DNA of 64,000 nucleotides from Aotearoamyces nothofagi. Its lineage: Eukaryota; Ascomycota; Leotiomycetes; Leotiales; Tympanidaceae. The translations under genes and the position numbers were made by a program. A model generated the notes under the pieces. That model saw only the letters and a list, made by a program, of their open reading frames with translations, was not told where the DNA came from and made no database searches. Within the stretch, counting starts at the first letter, position 1, and each line of letters begins with the position of its first letter. Positions 47,128 to 59,535 of the stretch are shown here, piece by piece. The DNA lies in NCBI GenBank assembly GCA_015345905.1, contig JADDTR010000005.1:496001-560000 (forward strand), read 5' to 3'.

Positions 47128-50100
47128 CTAAGCACTGCCGAAGATCTCGTGACTATTCTCGATGACGAACTGTACAACGTCATTTCGAGCTTGCATGTCT
47201 GTCATTTCGCGCTCGACACTGTGGTCACGCATAATGGTCGGTGCAAATACGACAGCCAGGTTTTTCGGAGTCATCTATTGGATATTAGTATAGCTACTAG
47301 GGGATTTGATCTAGGGAACTTACTAAATTCTCCTTCATTCTCACAGCAACACGAGCCAGATGGAACACCAAGAATTCCAGGCAATCACGATGCTTTGGTG
47401 GTAATTGGTTAAACGTCTGCCGTAAATGCCCGCATCGTTCCTCCTCATCTTCGATGACTAAAAGTACGTTAGCTAGGGAATCAATATATCAAGGCAATTC
47501 TACTTACATAGAGCATCCAAGACGCGATCGTAAATGTCGAATGTCAGTAGAGGTGTCGGCAGCTTCCTGAAATACTGCTTCAGGACACTCGTCACAGCGG
47601 TGATGTCAATATCAGGATCAGAGATATCATAGTCTTCTACTTTCTCGAAACCCTCTTGGATGATCTTAACCTGGCCACTGCCACCAGTCTTACGATATAT
47701 TCCCTCTACATCCATACCGCGTAGTTCAACCTCTTCAATGCAGCGAGTGACCACACTAGGAATTTGACGTCTTTCGTAATCTGCTCTCTCGACCAAGTCA
47801 GACCCGAACAGGTTTGCAGGATGCTCTGGTGTGATCGCGTTGAGATTGCCATTTGATGGTGTCTTAGGCATTGTGGCAGTCTTTTTGAACAAGCCAAAGC
47901 CACCCTGTCGCGGGTCGTTGGAGCCTGAGCGTGGGAGGCTGTTAGGTCCCATTTGGCTGGCATCAACAGGAGCCACTGTCATATTGTATGGCATTCCAAT
48001 GTTATCACCTGGCTGACCTTGCCACTGGCTCTTCTCCTGACCCACAGATGCAAATGCGCCCTTGAACCCTTTAGATACACCTTTGGCAACAGTCGCGCCT
48101 CCCTTCTTCCAGTTAAACTTCTTCGCTTGGCCTTTGCGAATATTGACCACATGAGGAGCCGAAAGGACTGTAGCGGGGTCCAAGCCAGATTCTTGATCCA
48201 TCTGTTGGGGGAAAGTGCTTACAGAACCGAGTCCAGAGCCGAATTGCGTCGTAGATCCAGACCGAAGGCTCAGGTCATCCAGATGCGTGGAAGACTTGTC
48301 CTTCTGATGATGAGTGTAGATCCCGAGACCATTCGTCGGCGGTCTTGGACTCTCCAGGCTGTTTCCGCTCTGGGCCTTAAAACGCTCCTGGATTTGAGTT
48401 GTCAGATCATTATTCATGTCGGCAAGTTGAGCGTTCTTTGTAGAAAGTTGTTCAAACTCCACAAGAGCTCGGTCACGGTCCTTTATGGCCTGATCCTTCT
48501 CCTCGATCAGATCATTGCGCTCGTCAAGGAGTTCTTCCACCTGGGAAGACAGGGTTTGCTTTAGCCTCTCAATTTTCTGCACAAAATCCTTAACGGCCGA
48601 CTCCTCTAGCTGCTGGAGATCAAGTGGTATCTTGGAGTCCTTTGCCTTCTCCACAAATCCGGCCAGCACTTCAATTTGGCGGATCATGAGCTCAGCCTGT
48701 GAATCCAAAACCGAAACCGTCTTTCGTTTTTCTAATAGTTTCTTGTTTATTGTCTTCAAGTCACCCGACGAGACGAACTGTCTCTCAAGCTCTGCAACAC
48801 GCTGTTCGGAATTGCGAAGTTGTCTTCGGAGTAGAGCAGGATCATCCGCAACATTGGAGCCAATGGAAATGGGGCTGCTAATCTCACGAGTATTAATGCC
48901 ATTTGGATCTTCAAGAATGGGAGACTTCGGCCACCGAGGTGACGAGGTAGTTCGCGTTGTCTCGCTGATGCTCCGACCATGGCCGTAACGGCCTCCGTGA
49001 TTACTGGATTCGCTGCTGGTACGACCGTGGCGTACTGCATTTGACACACGGCGGAGAATTGATTGGGAACCCTCATCAGTTCCTAGGATTCTGGCCATAT
49101 CTTCATCCATGGTGAAATCACCTCCAGCGCTCCATCTCGGCAACTTCGGCGATGCCGGTTTTTCTTCGCCATTTACAGAGCTTATAGATCCCTTTCCGGC
49201 TTTGTGTACAGTAACTGGGGGCGGAGCAGGTGGAGCCCGTGGAGTCATATAAGACTCGCTCAGCTTCTGTTGTGGCGGCGGTGGTCTAGCAAGAGCTCTA
49301 CTTGGCAATGCTATTTCATCGCTCGCATTCGATTTTTGCAACGGACCAGATATTGTCTTACCGTTGACAGTTGGTGTTACACCGGGTGTGTCCGTAGACG
49401 ATGCAGAGGAAGACGATGTGTCTTGGCCAGAGGACGAATTTACCGAGGATTTGACTATGCCAGCCCCGACCTCTTTTCTTGTTATTGATTTGGTAGTTCC
49501 CGTTGAGTCACCTCTCACGGGCAGGGTAAAAGATGTGGTAGATTCAGTTGACGGTCTTGTTTCATCATCCTCAAGTAGTCTGGACTCCTGCGATGATCGT
49601 GGTATCCCGGTCTTTTCAGTCGAAAGCAATGCTTTCGGCGACTCAGATGTCGTGATACTGGTTGAAGAATCTTGACGATGCTGTGCGAGAGATAAATTTC
49701 CAGAAATAGACCTCGTCATACCAGCCTCTACACCAGCCGACGCAATGTCAGACTGCGAGCTGCTTCTTGAAGTACCCGCTCGCTTGCTCTTGGGAACCTC
49801 CTGTAGTCGGAACTTCTCTGTAGATGGCTGTATCTTGCCATTGGTTTTTGGAATAACGTGCTGTAACCGAGTATCATCACCTCCACTCGTTGGCGATCCC
49901 TTGACAGACCCGGTTCTACGCAATGGGGCCGCCTTCCTGGTGATTTCTTTCGAAGTCTCGGAATGCTCTGACGACGGCTTTCGGTCCCTTTCTTGAAATG
50001 CAATATGAGGTGTAGAGGCTTGCGAACTCGGTGATGACTTTAGCTGCTTCTCGTTACTTGGCACACGTCCTGGCGTCCTGGAAGAGTTGAAATAATCCCG

Positions 50101-51176
50101 TTCTGCGGGTTTGTTCTCCTTACTTGCAGAATCGTTCTTCTCTACGGAGGCGGGTGTGATGGTGGGAGCTGGGCTTGGATCAAGCGCCAGAGGTATAAAG
50201 AAGCTTTCACCATCACCACCAGCAATATCCGAGGCTTGTGAAATGGATGAGTGCCGATTACTACGGTATGTTGTCGTAGGCAGAGTGAGTCCGTCTTTGC
50301 TCGCAGTCTCGGCGGACCGGTCTGGAGAAAGTGGCCGACGAGAACTACTCCTAGAAGACGAGTCGTTTTGGGAATATGTTGTCCGAGGCGGTTGTGGAGA
50401 CAGCTCAGTCGGCGTATCTGTGTCTACCGAACCTGGCGTGTCGCGATCTGGCGCTGGCGCGAAGGCATTTTGGGGGATGGCATTCGGCGGCAGGGCAGGT
50501 AAGGATTTGTCGACGAGGACATCCTTCTCTTTCGATTTCGTCTGCGCCGCAGCTCTCGTTTTCTTTCGTCTTCGCGCCATCAGCGATTCATGACAGCTCA
50601 TGCAAAAAATGCCCTGTGACGTTCTCGCATATCGAAGATTTTCGATTTTCCGTTTGCAGTTGCGGCATCGAAAACACGTGGCGCAGAACGCCTGATCGCC
50701 AGTAAGAATAGCCAAATCCTCAATCTTATTTCCACAGGCGCTACAACTGTAGGTGCAGTTGTTGCAGATGAGTGATCCATCGCCGAGTAGTAAAAGGTTC
50801 GCATCCGAGTCAAGGAGCGTATCGCAGGTGTTGCACCTGAAGCAATTGAGATGCCATCGATTGCCAGCTACAGAAAGTCAGCACAGATGATGCTTGTAGG
50901 CAGAGTCTCGAGTATTATAACGAGTGCGTTGTGCAGAGAGAGGGCGCCCGTTTGCTGCGCTGCTGAACTGGGTTGGGGAGGAGAGGGGCTCAATGAGTAG
51001 TACTGACCGAGTTCAAATGCTTTGCCTTCCTCCAGGATCTAGAACACATAGACAGTCAGCATTGCAATTGGCATGGACGTGATGCTGCTCACCTCGCCAC
51101 ATCCTTTGCACGGATATGCCACGTCGTCTTCTGCGTTTTCCATGGGCGATTCAAGAAAGGTAGCTGGCGAATCCAT
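47128..51176 (-). CDS. LIM-domain Rho GTPase-activating protein (Rga1/Rga2 type)
   Basis: Five exons, 51176-51093, 51038-51008, 50867-47508, 47457-47324 and 47274-47128, give 1251 residues. The family stimulates GTP hydrolysis by Cdc42/Rho at sites of polarised growth. Two LIM zinc fingers fill residues about 20-140: YPCKGCGEILEEGKAFELAG, NRWHLNCFRCNTCDTLL, CSACGNKIEDLAILTG, FCATCFRCRNCKRKIENL, FCMSCHES; the first is assembled over three exons, including one of 31 nt. A 500-residue Ser/Thr/Pro-rich region follows, then a coiled coil (LLRRQLRNSEQRVAELERQF onward). The C-terminal RhoGAP domain has the arginine finger in VEGIYRKTGGSGQVKII, then LKQYFRKLPTPLLTF, HRDCLEFLVFHLARV and MTPKNLAVVFAPTIMR. 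The first in-frame ATG is used; a further upstream exon is possible. Confidence 0.94.
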
Positions 51177-51940
51177 GATGTTTCCCGGCCACCCCTTTGG
51201 AACGGCAGTGCTGTTCTCCTCCACAACTAGTCCACCGCGACAGAGCTCGTCAAAACATGTATAGGAAGATTCGAGATCTGCTAGGACCGGTGATCGCCAG
51301 AGCCCTTCGATCTGGAGTTGGATTGCAGCGCACGGTTACACGGGACGTGGTGGTGACCCTTCTTTTTTTAGCAAGGAGAGCGAATGCGTCGCCAGCAATC
51401 TTGGCGATCCTATCTGGACGAGACCGCGCCAGGCAAGAACGAGTGTAGACGACGTCCGGGTCAAGCAAGTCGCAGAATTGACATCGCTGATGCCGGCTAC
51501 TGGGAGGACTGGGCTTCGAGAGCAAAAGCAAACGTGACGAACGTGATGAGCGTGAGAGGCGACGAGGTTCCCGTCGAGCCAGCCCACGCTTTAGAGTTCC
51601 GGCCGACAGATGGGGATTAGGGTGGTGAGTACCTGAGAGTTAGTGGCCCTGTGCATATTTCGTACAAAGGATTTCGATGCTAGACACGAATGTAGAATGT
51701 ACGGATTAGCATGGATCGCATCGCGGACAGAGAAGAGAGATGCCACGGCCACGGCGGGCCCTCGACACGCTGCAGAGTGCAGACGGCCGGCTGGATGGCA
51801 TGTGGGCGTGCTGCTGTACAGGACAGGACGTACTGTCCTGCACTGCCGTCGGTCGCATATCCTCGCGACTTGCGCTGCACTGGCTCTACTGACAGATCGC
51901 TGCCGGGCCTGACAGCTGCTACGGCTGCTGCTACGGCGCC

Positions 51941-51948
51941 TGCTGCTG

Positions 51949-51980
<32 letters not shown>

Positions 51981-51983
51981 ACT
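51941..51983. repeat. (CTG)n microsatellite
   Basis: About fourteen CTG triplets with a single CTA interruption near the left and another at the right end. Confidence 0.9.
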
Positions 51984-52256
51984 GCGACCGCGTACCCGTC
52001 GCGCAGCAAGGTGAGAGCTACTCGTTCCTCGCTACTCGCTGCCCGTTAGGCCTCCACGAAGCGGCCGGCAGGGCACGCCCGAGAACGAACACCCGTGCTG
52101 TGCAAGAGCGAGGGAATGCCTGCGGCGCGGGTTTCAGGTTGAGGGCTGGCCGCCACGGCATCCCTCGCACGCTCACACACGCCCCAGGACGAGTCGCTTT
52201 CCCGGTGGATCGCCTGTGGACGTCTGGATTGATTGATGTGTGGGTGTATGATACTA

Positions 52257-52315
52257 AGTATGTATGTATGCATGTACTGTATATGTATGTATGCATGGAT
52301 GGAAGGATGGATGGA
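52257..52315. repeat. (TATG)n / (GGAT)n tetranucleotide stretch
   Basis: TATG units with GCATG interruptions pass into GGAT units. Confidence 0.8.
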
Positions 52316-52350
52316 GGCCGGTTCTTACAGTTAGCTGCCGTACGGACACT

Positions 52351-52377
52351 GTCCTGTCCTGTCCTGTCCTGTCCTGT
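52351..52377. repeat. (GTCCT)5 minisatellite
   Basis: Five consecutive GTCCT pentamers plus a partial unit. Confidence 0.95.
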
Positions 52378-53424
52378 ACTCCAGACTCCACGGCAGCAGT
52401 ACGTGGCCGATTGGGAGAGCTGGCAGATCGGTGCTCGTCGCACCCATCGTGCCCGCCGCATGCTCATCCTTTCATCTCGTGGTCTTATCCACGTCTGATG
52501 CTACAGCGCTGCACAGTAGCCGTACAGAGAGGACGCCGGGAGCCTTGCGTACCCCTCCGTCATTCCTCCGTCATCAATACCCTCAGTGCCCTCGATACCC
52601 TCGATATACACGCATATACCTTCCTTCCTCCCATTGCTCTGCCAAGGGCACCCGCCTCTGCTCGGCGCCCACGGCAGCCGGCAGTCAGCAGTCAGGGGGC
52701 CTGCCATGTGTCTTGCACTACTCGGCGCATGCCTCGATGGCGCGTTTACAGAGTGACTGACGGTTCGCACCTCGCGCGACCGCGTTGTGCCCGGAAGATT
52801 TCAGAGCCAGGTGTTGCGAATCCACAGCCCTGCGCCTACCCTGTGCTGTAACCACTGGAAAGCGCGCCGGCGCGCGCTGGTGGGCCCCAGAGAAGCGACG
52901 CCGTCCCTGAATTGGCACTGCGCCGTGCCCTCGCGGACCGCTGTGAAGCCCGCCGTGCACGCATCCGGATCCAGAAGGCTATTAATATTGGCCCGTTGGC
53001 ATCCATCTACGGTGCGGTACACATGCACCGCCTTAGGTATGCAGACTAGCCGAGTAATTTATCAGAGGAGACGGACGTCCATGTAGTGGCGAGCATAGCT
53101 GCCGTCTGTTTGTGCCCGACCTCGGGCGGTATTGTGATATATCATCTTCCAAGCGTGTTCTAGAGTGGGCGCGAATTCCTGGTTTGATATGCCCGCCAGG
53201 GCTGAAGAATGAGTCGCTGTAGTTGGCCTGGCCCGGGCAGTTTGGGCCACGCCAGGGGTGCTGGATGCGTGCGCCGACAGAGCCAGGAGGCCGGATTCAC
53301 CGCGTTTCAGCAAGGAGCAGATCCTCCTGAGGCACTTACGTCTGCTACTGTACTGTACTGTATGTATTGCATGCATGAGCCTGCGCTGAGGATACAACGA
53401 CGCAACGAGGCAAGCAAGGACACT

Positions 53425-53450
53425 GGGACACAGGGACACAGGGACACAAG
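53425..53450. repeat. (GGGACACA)3 tandem repeat
   Basis: Three consecutive 8-bp units flanked by related GGACA sequence. Confidence 0.85.
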
Positions 53451-54451
53451 GGGACGAGGGGACCACCCTGGCAGGCCGCAACGTGCCTTTGATAAAGTAT
53501 GCAGTCTAGACTCTTTGCAGCCCTTTCCCTCCTTCAATCTGCTGCCCCACCATCGCCGTCAATCTGGATAATAGGCCGCGGGACACCGCCTGCGCTGTGA
53601 AATTTGCGTGGAGAATCAGGAGCGGCCCTGTCTGCTGCTTTGTAATCCTGTCCAGGGACTCGGGTGTAAAGCTCTGCATGTGATTCTAGCCGCAATACAT
53701 GATATGCGTCGGGTGTACGTTGGCATTCCAGCTCCACTTTGTGCTTTTGTTTCCTTCGGGGGTCTTGCGACCTTGCCCGGCAGTGGCTTGTGCCAGAGTT
53801 ATAGCGTCCGGACAATACAGTAAGTACTCACGCGGCTCGGAACAAGGCTGCTACTGTATATACGAAACCGATTTTCTACTTGGTCAATTAATGACAAGAA
53901 CTTTAAGTCAATTGCTATATCATCAGTCTTGTTTTGGGTGTATTGTTTCTCTCGTCAGTAATCGACGAGAGCTTTGAGTCAATTTCTATACCATGGCCTT
54001 CCAGCTTATCAAGCATGTAATATGTCATCAAACCACCTGAATATCAGATTGTTCATTTGCAAAATTGAGCTTCGTGAAGCCAAACCCCGAGCCGACACCT
54101 TGGCGAGGCTTTGAACCCCAGCAATTAAGTAAAGTACAAAGTGTGTAGAAGGGTGCTTTGGGAGATCCGTTACATGAAAGCCGTATTCTCCCAAGGCTCT
54201 GTAAGACAGAGCATCGCACACAAGAGAAATGTTCTCTGATTGCCCGTTTCAGTAATAACCCTTGCCGAGTCTAGAACAGAGCAAATCTGGTCAACCAAGG
54301 TTCTATCACGCAGAGGGTGGAGATGTGGACTCGTTTGTTGTGTGTAGCATCCACAGATACGGTGTGACGGTGTTGCGGTGTGAAGTACTGAGGATGGCAA
54401 GCGAGATATTGAAACATCCCGAAACTCCTGCCAAGCACCGACAACACTCAC

Positions 54452-55459
54452 TCATACAACTCCAGCCGACGGAGATGTAGTTTCTGTAGCACCTTCTGCG
54501 CTAGTATCCTTGGATTTCTCTTGGATCGGCACAGTGGGTGTGGGAGTGCTCTTAGCTGCATCATTGAAATTATGTGAATCATCTTTTTCGACCATGACTA
54601 TTTTATCGTCTTCATCGTGGGTGATCGGCGTTATGAAGCTTTTTTCCGCTGTAAGAGCCTCAGAATAATCGGACCAAAGCTGGTCAACCCGTCGTCCCAG
54701 GAGTTCCGTCCAGAAGCGCTTCTCTTGATAGGTATCAGTTCTCAGCTTCTCATTCATCTTACTTACCGTCCCGTCCCCATATCGGGCCTCAAGATAGTCG
54801 AGGAAATAGGCCGTATGTTGGTATCCTGCATCCCATTTCCCGGAGGCATCACGCTTCCAGTGAGGTGGGTCGAGCTTGCTGTTAAGACGCACCCAATCTG
54901 CGATACCCTCAATCAAACCACCAGGGCAGCTGCCATGGCCATTGTACTGGAAACAATGTACCATCTCGTGTATGGCCACTCCTGATATCTCGTCGGCCTT
55001 GCGCTCCTTAGATATACCATTAATGTACTCAATACTGAAATGGATCTCCTTATGGTCACTGTCCAAATCCGAGCCAGTCGTGTATGCCACTCCATCCATA
55101 CTTCTCAAAATGAGTGTAACAGAGCGAGTACTCGGTAGCTTCGTAAAAGGGTATCCTGGACTGATATATAGGAGTTCGAGAACCTTCTTGACGGCGAATT
55201 CAAGGGCGGTAGTTGCAACGACAGATGATAAGAATGCTAAGGAGCCAGGATGAGATAGATCTCGAACTTCAAGGCGTAGCTTCGGAAGACTGAAGGTGGA
55301 GGAAGGATTGCTGGCTTCTGTTCTGGGTTCATCAGACCCGGTGTCTTTCGCATCAGATTGTCGATCGGGTATTGGAGTGGGTGTTGGAGATGCTGCGCTG
55401 GAGGACTGAGCCATGAAAATATGCGGTGGGAGCGGGGACGTCTGTGGAGGAGCAGGCAT
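54452..55459 (-). CDS. BSP-family (plant basic secretory protein-like) putative metallopeptidase
   Basis: A single exon of 335 residues. The family is a metzincin-like group found in plants, bacteria and fungi. The zinc-site region is GVAIHEMVHCFQYNGHGSCP, with the HExxH motif HEMVH, followed by GGLIEGIADWVRLNSK, the second family signature, then HTAYFLDYLEARYGDGTV. The domain occupies about residues 55-270: it starts RLEVRDLSHPGSLAFLSSVV and includes VTLILRSMDGVAYTTGSD. The N-terminal 50 residues are Pro/Ser-rich and the C-terminal 60 are Ser/Thr/Pro/acidic. No N-terminal signal peptide is visible, so the product may be intracellular, unlike plant members. Substrates are unknown. Confidence 0.88.
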   Translation of the reverse strand: MPAPPQTSPLPPHIFMAQSSSAASPTPTPIPDRQSDAKDTGSDEPRTEASNPSSTFSLPKLRLEVRDLSHPGSLAFLSSVVATTALEFAVKKVLELLYISPGYPFTKLPSTRSVTLILRSMDGVAYTTGSDLDSDHKEIHFSIEYINGISKERKADEISGVAIHEMVHCFQYNGHGSCPGGLIEGIADWVRLNSKLDPPHWKRDASGKWDAGYQHTAYFLDYLEARYGDGTVSKMNEKLRTDTYQEKRFWTELLGRRVDQLWSDYSEALTAEKSFITPITHDEDDKIVMVEKDDSHNFNDAAKSTPTPTVPIQEKSKDTSAEGATETTSPSAGVV

Positions 55460-56200
55460 TGAGACGATGAGTTGAAAGTAATTATACAGTAGACGGCGGA
55501 TGATACTTCGAGGTTAGAAATGGGAAGCTCAAATGCTAGAATCCCCTGCAAACGAAGCAATGGCAATGTATCTTCTTGTCCAACAACACAGGCCGCCAAT
55601 CAGCGAGGCCGAGGCTAAGTTCAAAACTGAAGGCACCTTTCAACAAAGCCCGGTCTTACAACTGTCGTATCACGACAACAACTTTGGTTGGGTTTCCTTA
55701 AATTGGCTCAGAGATAGAACTGCTTCTTCTAAATATCTCGTGGCAGTTTCAGGAAATAATCTCGTCATTTCTTGGTAGTATTTTCCGATCAAAACATGTA
55801 TATGTTTCGTGTTCATAGGTAAGGTGAGCGTTCAGTTTTGAAAGTAGCCTCGCGCTGATGATTCCCTGTCCTAAGGGAGCTAGCCCCTTACCTTATCCTT
55901 ATCGGCTGGCACGGACCATTCCCAATCTAGCCTCAGCCATTGCCTGTTCAACGAGCGGTAGCTCGTCGCGTCAATTAGCAGCAATAGTAGCAGCGTCATT
56001 TTGTTTTGCTGGTTGCGGATATCGACAACTCCAAAAATCAACGTCCACGGTTGCTCTGCGCATCGCTCTCATCGCGATATACTCTTCTCGCCTTGGGTAT
56101 CCCGCGACTTGATTGCCCCGTGCTGCTCCATCGGCCTGTTAGGAGAGGTTGACACAAGACGCCCCTGAATAACAACAAAGCTACCCCTCCAACCATCGAT
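55460..56200. other. divergent intergenic region, peptidase / STU1
   Basis: About 740 bp holding both promoters. A plus-strand frame at 55533-55778 lacks domains and is not called. Confidence 0.5.
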
Positions 56201-59200
56201 ATGGGCGAAAAGATCACTGAAGTCCAGGCCGCAGATTTACTGGCTTTGCTGCGCACAGATGCATCCATAGATTTCAAAGTTGCACAGATCAACAACGTGA
56301 AGTCGGGGATAAAGCAGAACAATGTACCGGATCCATGTGTTCCTCCTCTCTTCGAGATCGTCCGCATCTCCATGATTTCACAGCAAGCTGCTCTCGCCAA
56401 TGCTGGCTTCACCACGCTCAATCATCTCCTCACACGATTATCTCGCCAAGAACCCAAATATATTGTGAAAGAGGCAGCGAGGACTCTGCCGTTGGTCATC
56501 GAGAAGATTGGCGATCTCAAAGATAAGTATAGGACGCTAGCTGGGCAATGTTTGACAACGTTCTGGAAGGCTGCCCCTACTGATGTAGAGAGAGCGGTGA
56601 AGAATACCGCTATGGTCGGGAAAAACTCAAGAGCAAAAGAAGCTAGTATGCAATGGCTTGTTCAGGTCTGTCAATATATGCCCACCAGTTTGCAAATAAC
56701 TTTACTGACGAATATGGGTATAGATGCACCAAGAACATGGATTACCATTTAAAAGCTTTGTGCCGACGCTGATGGAACTCCTTGAGGACGCTGATGGCAT
56801 GGTCAGAGATTGTGCTAGGAATACAGTCATCCTTCTTTTTCAGTATGTGGGCGAATATACTATATTGTACGGTTTCATTACTAACTACTACAAGGAATGC
56901 TCCAAACGCTGCAAAGTCGGACCTTAAGAAACAACTAAAGGTGTTTAATGTCCGGCAAACAATAGTAACCGCCATCACCGCCCAACTCGCTCCTGGCGGC
57001 TCTACAGAACTAGAAACCTCAGCACAGGAGTCAGCCATACAATCTTCTCGCAGCCACTTCACTGAAAGCGTAGCATTATTACCATCAACTATGCCACCGG
57101 CCACTCCACTGCCGGAGCATAAGGCTGAGAGTGTCGAGCCGGCGTACGTGAATACCCAGAGAGAACTAGACGATACGTTCAAAGATATGTATCCGTTTTT
57201 CGAAGGAAAGGAGTCAGAGCAAAATTGGTTGAAGAGGGAACAGAGCTGCACAAAGTTACGGAAGCTAAATGCTGGCAACGCTCCTAGCGACTTTCGTGAG
57301 GCCTGGCTAGTAAACCTGAAAGGTCTACTGGATGGAATATTAAAGGCTGTTAATTCCCTAAGAACGAGTCTTTCCAAAGAAGGGTGCAGCGTTATTCAGG
57401 AGGTTGCAATAACAGCCGGTCCTGGGTTAGACCCAATGGTTGAGATCCTACTTCAAAACTTGGTCAAGCTTTGCGGTGGAACGAAAAAGATTAGCTCTGA
57501 GGCGGGCAATAAAACAGTGGACATTATTATTGGCAAGGTCTCCTACAACATTCGAATTATGCAACACATTTGGCTGGCTTGTCAGGATAAAAATGTTCAG
57601 CCAAGAAGCTATGCCGCGGGGTGGCTGAAGACATTGCTGAAGAAAGAATCTCACCATAAGAGCTACGTTGAGCACACTGGAGGCGTAGAGGTAATAGAGA
57701 AGTGTATTAAGAAGGGGCTGGCCGACGCAAATCCAGGAGTGAGGGAGAAGATGAGGGGAACCTTCTGGACTTTTGCACAAATATGGCCCGCAAGGGCTGA
57801 TACGATAATGGCAACGTTGGATGCTACACAGCAGAGGCTTCTTGAGCATGATCCAAATAACCCGAATTCACCAAAGAAAGCGGGCGCTGTTGTCACACGG
57901 CCCGGATTAGGATTCTCCAAGAGCACGACAGGTCCCGCAAAACCTTCTCTCAGAGAGACGATGCTTGCTCAGAAGAAAGCAGCAATGGCCTCAAAAAACC
58001 TACCTGCACGCCCTGGATCCGCTATGTCATCATTCTCTCCAGTGCGAACAGTGCCTTCAGGATCTACTTCAGTCACATCAAGTGCATCGGAACATCCAGC
58101 ATCAAAGACTCGACCCGAATCTTCTACCACAGTTGCACATGGAGGCCTATCTGTTGCGCCAATGCGACCCACAAAGCTTCGACCGAAACCCGAGATGGCA
58201 AGACCTGCTACGGCTGGGCCTTATTCTGTAAGGAGACCACCACACGCAGCTCCGGGTGCGGCGGAAATCTCTGCTCCGACTCCTTCAAGACTCAAGGCTA
58301 CAACGCCTAGTGGTACTAGTCCTCCCAAAAAAGCGCTTCCCAGGCCGAACACCAGCCACTCGAGTCATGCTAGTCAATCCTCAAACAGTCCGGGAAAGGA
58401 GAAGCCGATAGCAAGCAGAATTCCAATCTCTCCCAAAGCTACTTTTTCCAATCCTTCCGTGGAGAACCACCACGTCTCAAGTCCGTCGAAGGATGACGAA
58501 AACTTCACTATGGTTATGCCAGCCACCATTCTACCCATTCATACAAGAGAGACGAGCGCCACACAAGCACCGTCAGAAGTGAGTGCATCAAAGGAAGATC
58601 ATAAGACCACACCTGCCAGGTCATTGAGAGTCTATGAAGACCCGTTTTCTAGTACAGACGATCAAACAACTCCCCGGCCTGTGTTCACAGCGCCAGTACT
58701 CGAAGAAGTTGCTGTCAACAACGATATACTCAAATTAGCAAGGCCTGACTCAACTGAAGAGGATATTTCAAAGGTAGCACCTGTGTCACCTGACCGTTTC
58801 AAGCAAAACTCCAAATTGCTTGATAGCGGTATCTCTCGAGTAAAAGCCCAGTCTCTGGATGTGCATGGCTTCAGAAAGTTGCAGGGTCTGATCCGAGAAA
58901 ACAAAGCTACCTGGACCGACGATAAGTTCGATGCATTGCTGCTTGGACTTTTCGAGTATCTTGAAGCCCCACTGTCGTCTTTGACGCCGGAAAAGGTGCA
59001 AGACGTGAAAACACAGATACTTGCCACAATTAAGCTTATGTGGAAGAAAGATCGTGAATCATTCGCGTCCCATGTACCTCATGGACTGCGCTCTCTGCTA
59101 GCAACTCGAAGCTGCTATGATGCTAGAGCGCATATTGTAAGCGGCCTTGAACTTCTAGCCGATGATCTCGTAAGTCTTGCAGATCCAGAGGAGACTACAG

Positions 59201-59535
59201 ATACAATTACGTCTCTGCTTCAGAGCGAGGAGATGTCACAGGAAGGCTGCCGTACACTCAGCATGGGTCTACATGTACTTAAAGAACTTCTCGATGTCAC
59301 AATGTCGTTTGTGCCTTCTGAAAAGGAGACAGACAATATGGGCAAGTTGACGATGAGGTGCCTGGACAGCTCTGAAAGTGGTGTCCGAATGGATGCCGTG
59401 CAGCTATGCGTTGCTCTGCATGCTCGTGTGGGAGAAAAGAAATTCTGGGACGTAATGGACGGCGTCAAAGACGATCCAAAGAGCTTGATCACTTATTACA
59501 TTGTCAAGAAGCAGAGAGAGTCGGCACCTGTGTGA
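56201..59535 (+). CDS. STU1: Stu1, CLASP-family microtubule-associated protein
   Basis: Three exons, 56201-56665, 56724-56842 and 56895-59535, give 1074 residues. Stu1/CLASP binds microtubules through TOG domains and stabilises kinetochore and spindle midzone microtubules. TOG-type repeats are visible: an N-terminal array (VQAADLLALLRTDASIDFKV, SRAKEASMQWLVQ|MHQEHG, DGMVRDCARNTVILLF) and the CLASP_N domain at about residues 300-530 (WLKREQSCTKLRKLNAGN, KKISSEAGNKTVDIIIGKVS, PGVREKMRGTFWTFAQIWP). A 300-residue Ser/Pro/Lys-rich microtubule-binding linker follows, then a C-terminal TOG-like region (GFRKLQGLIRENKATWTDDK, VRMDAVQLCVALHARVG). Intron 2 restores LLFQNAPNAAKSDLKKQL. The frame has no break. 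Confidence 0.94.

Larger units (their letters stand above)
51177..54451. other. 3.3 kb gene-free GC-rich island
   Basis: Overlapping frames on both strands without domains, several microsatellites and TGTACTGTAC motifs. The left end should contain the RhoGAP promoter and leader. It resembles the 20650-25075 island in composition. Confidence 0.5.

Noticed and set aside
54060-54130. Possible minus-strand tRNA suggested by a GGGGTTCAAAGCC stretch
   Set aside because: The T-arm pairing needs wobbles and no acceptor or anticodon arm fits at the right distances.
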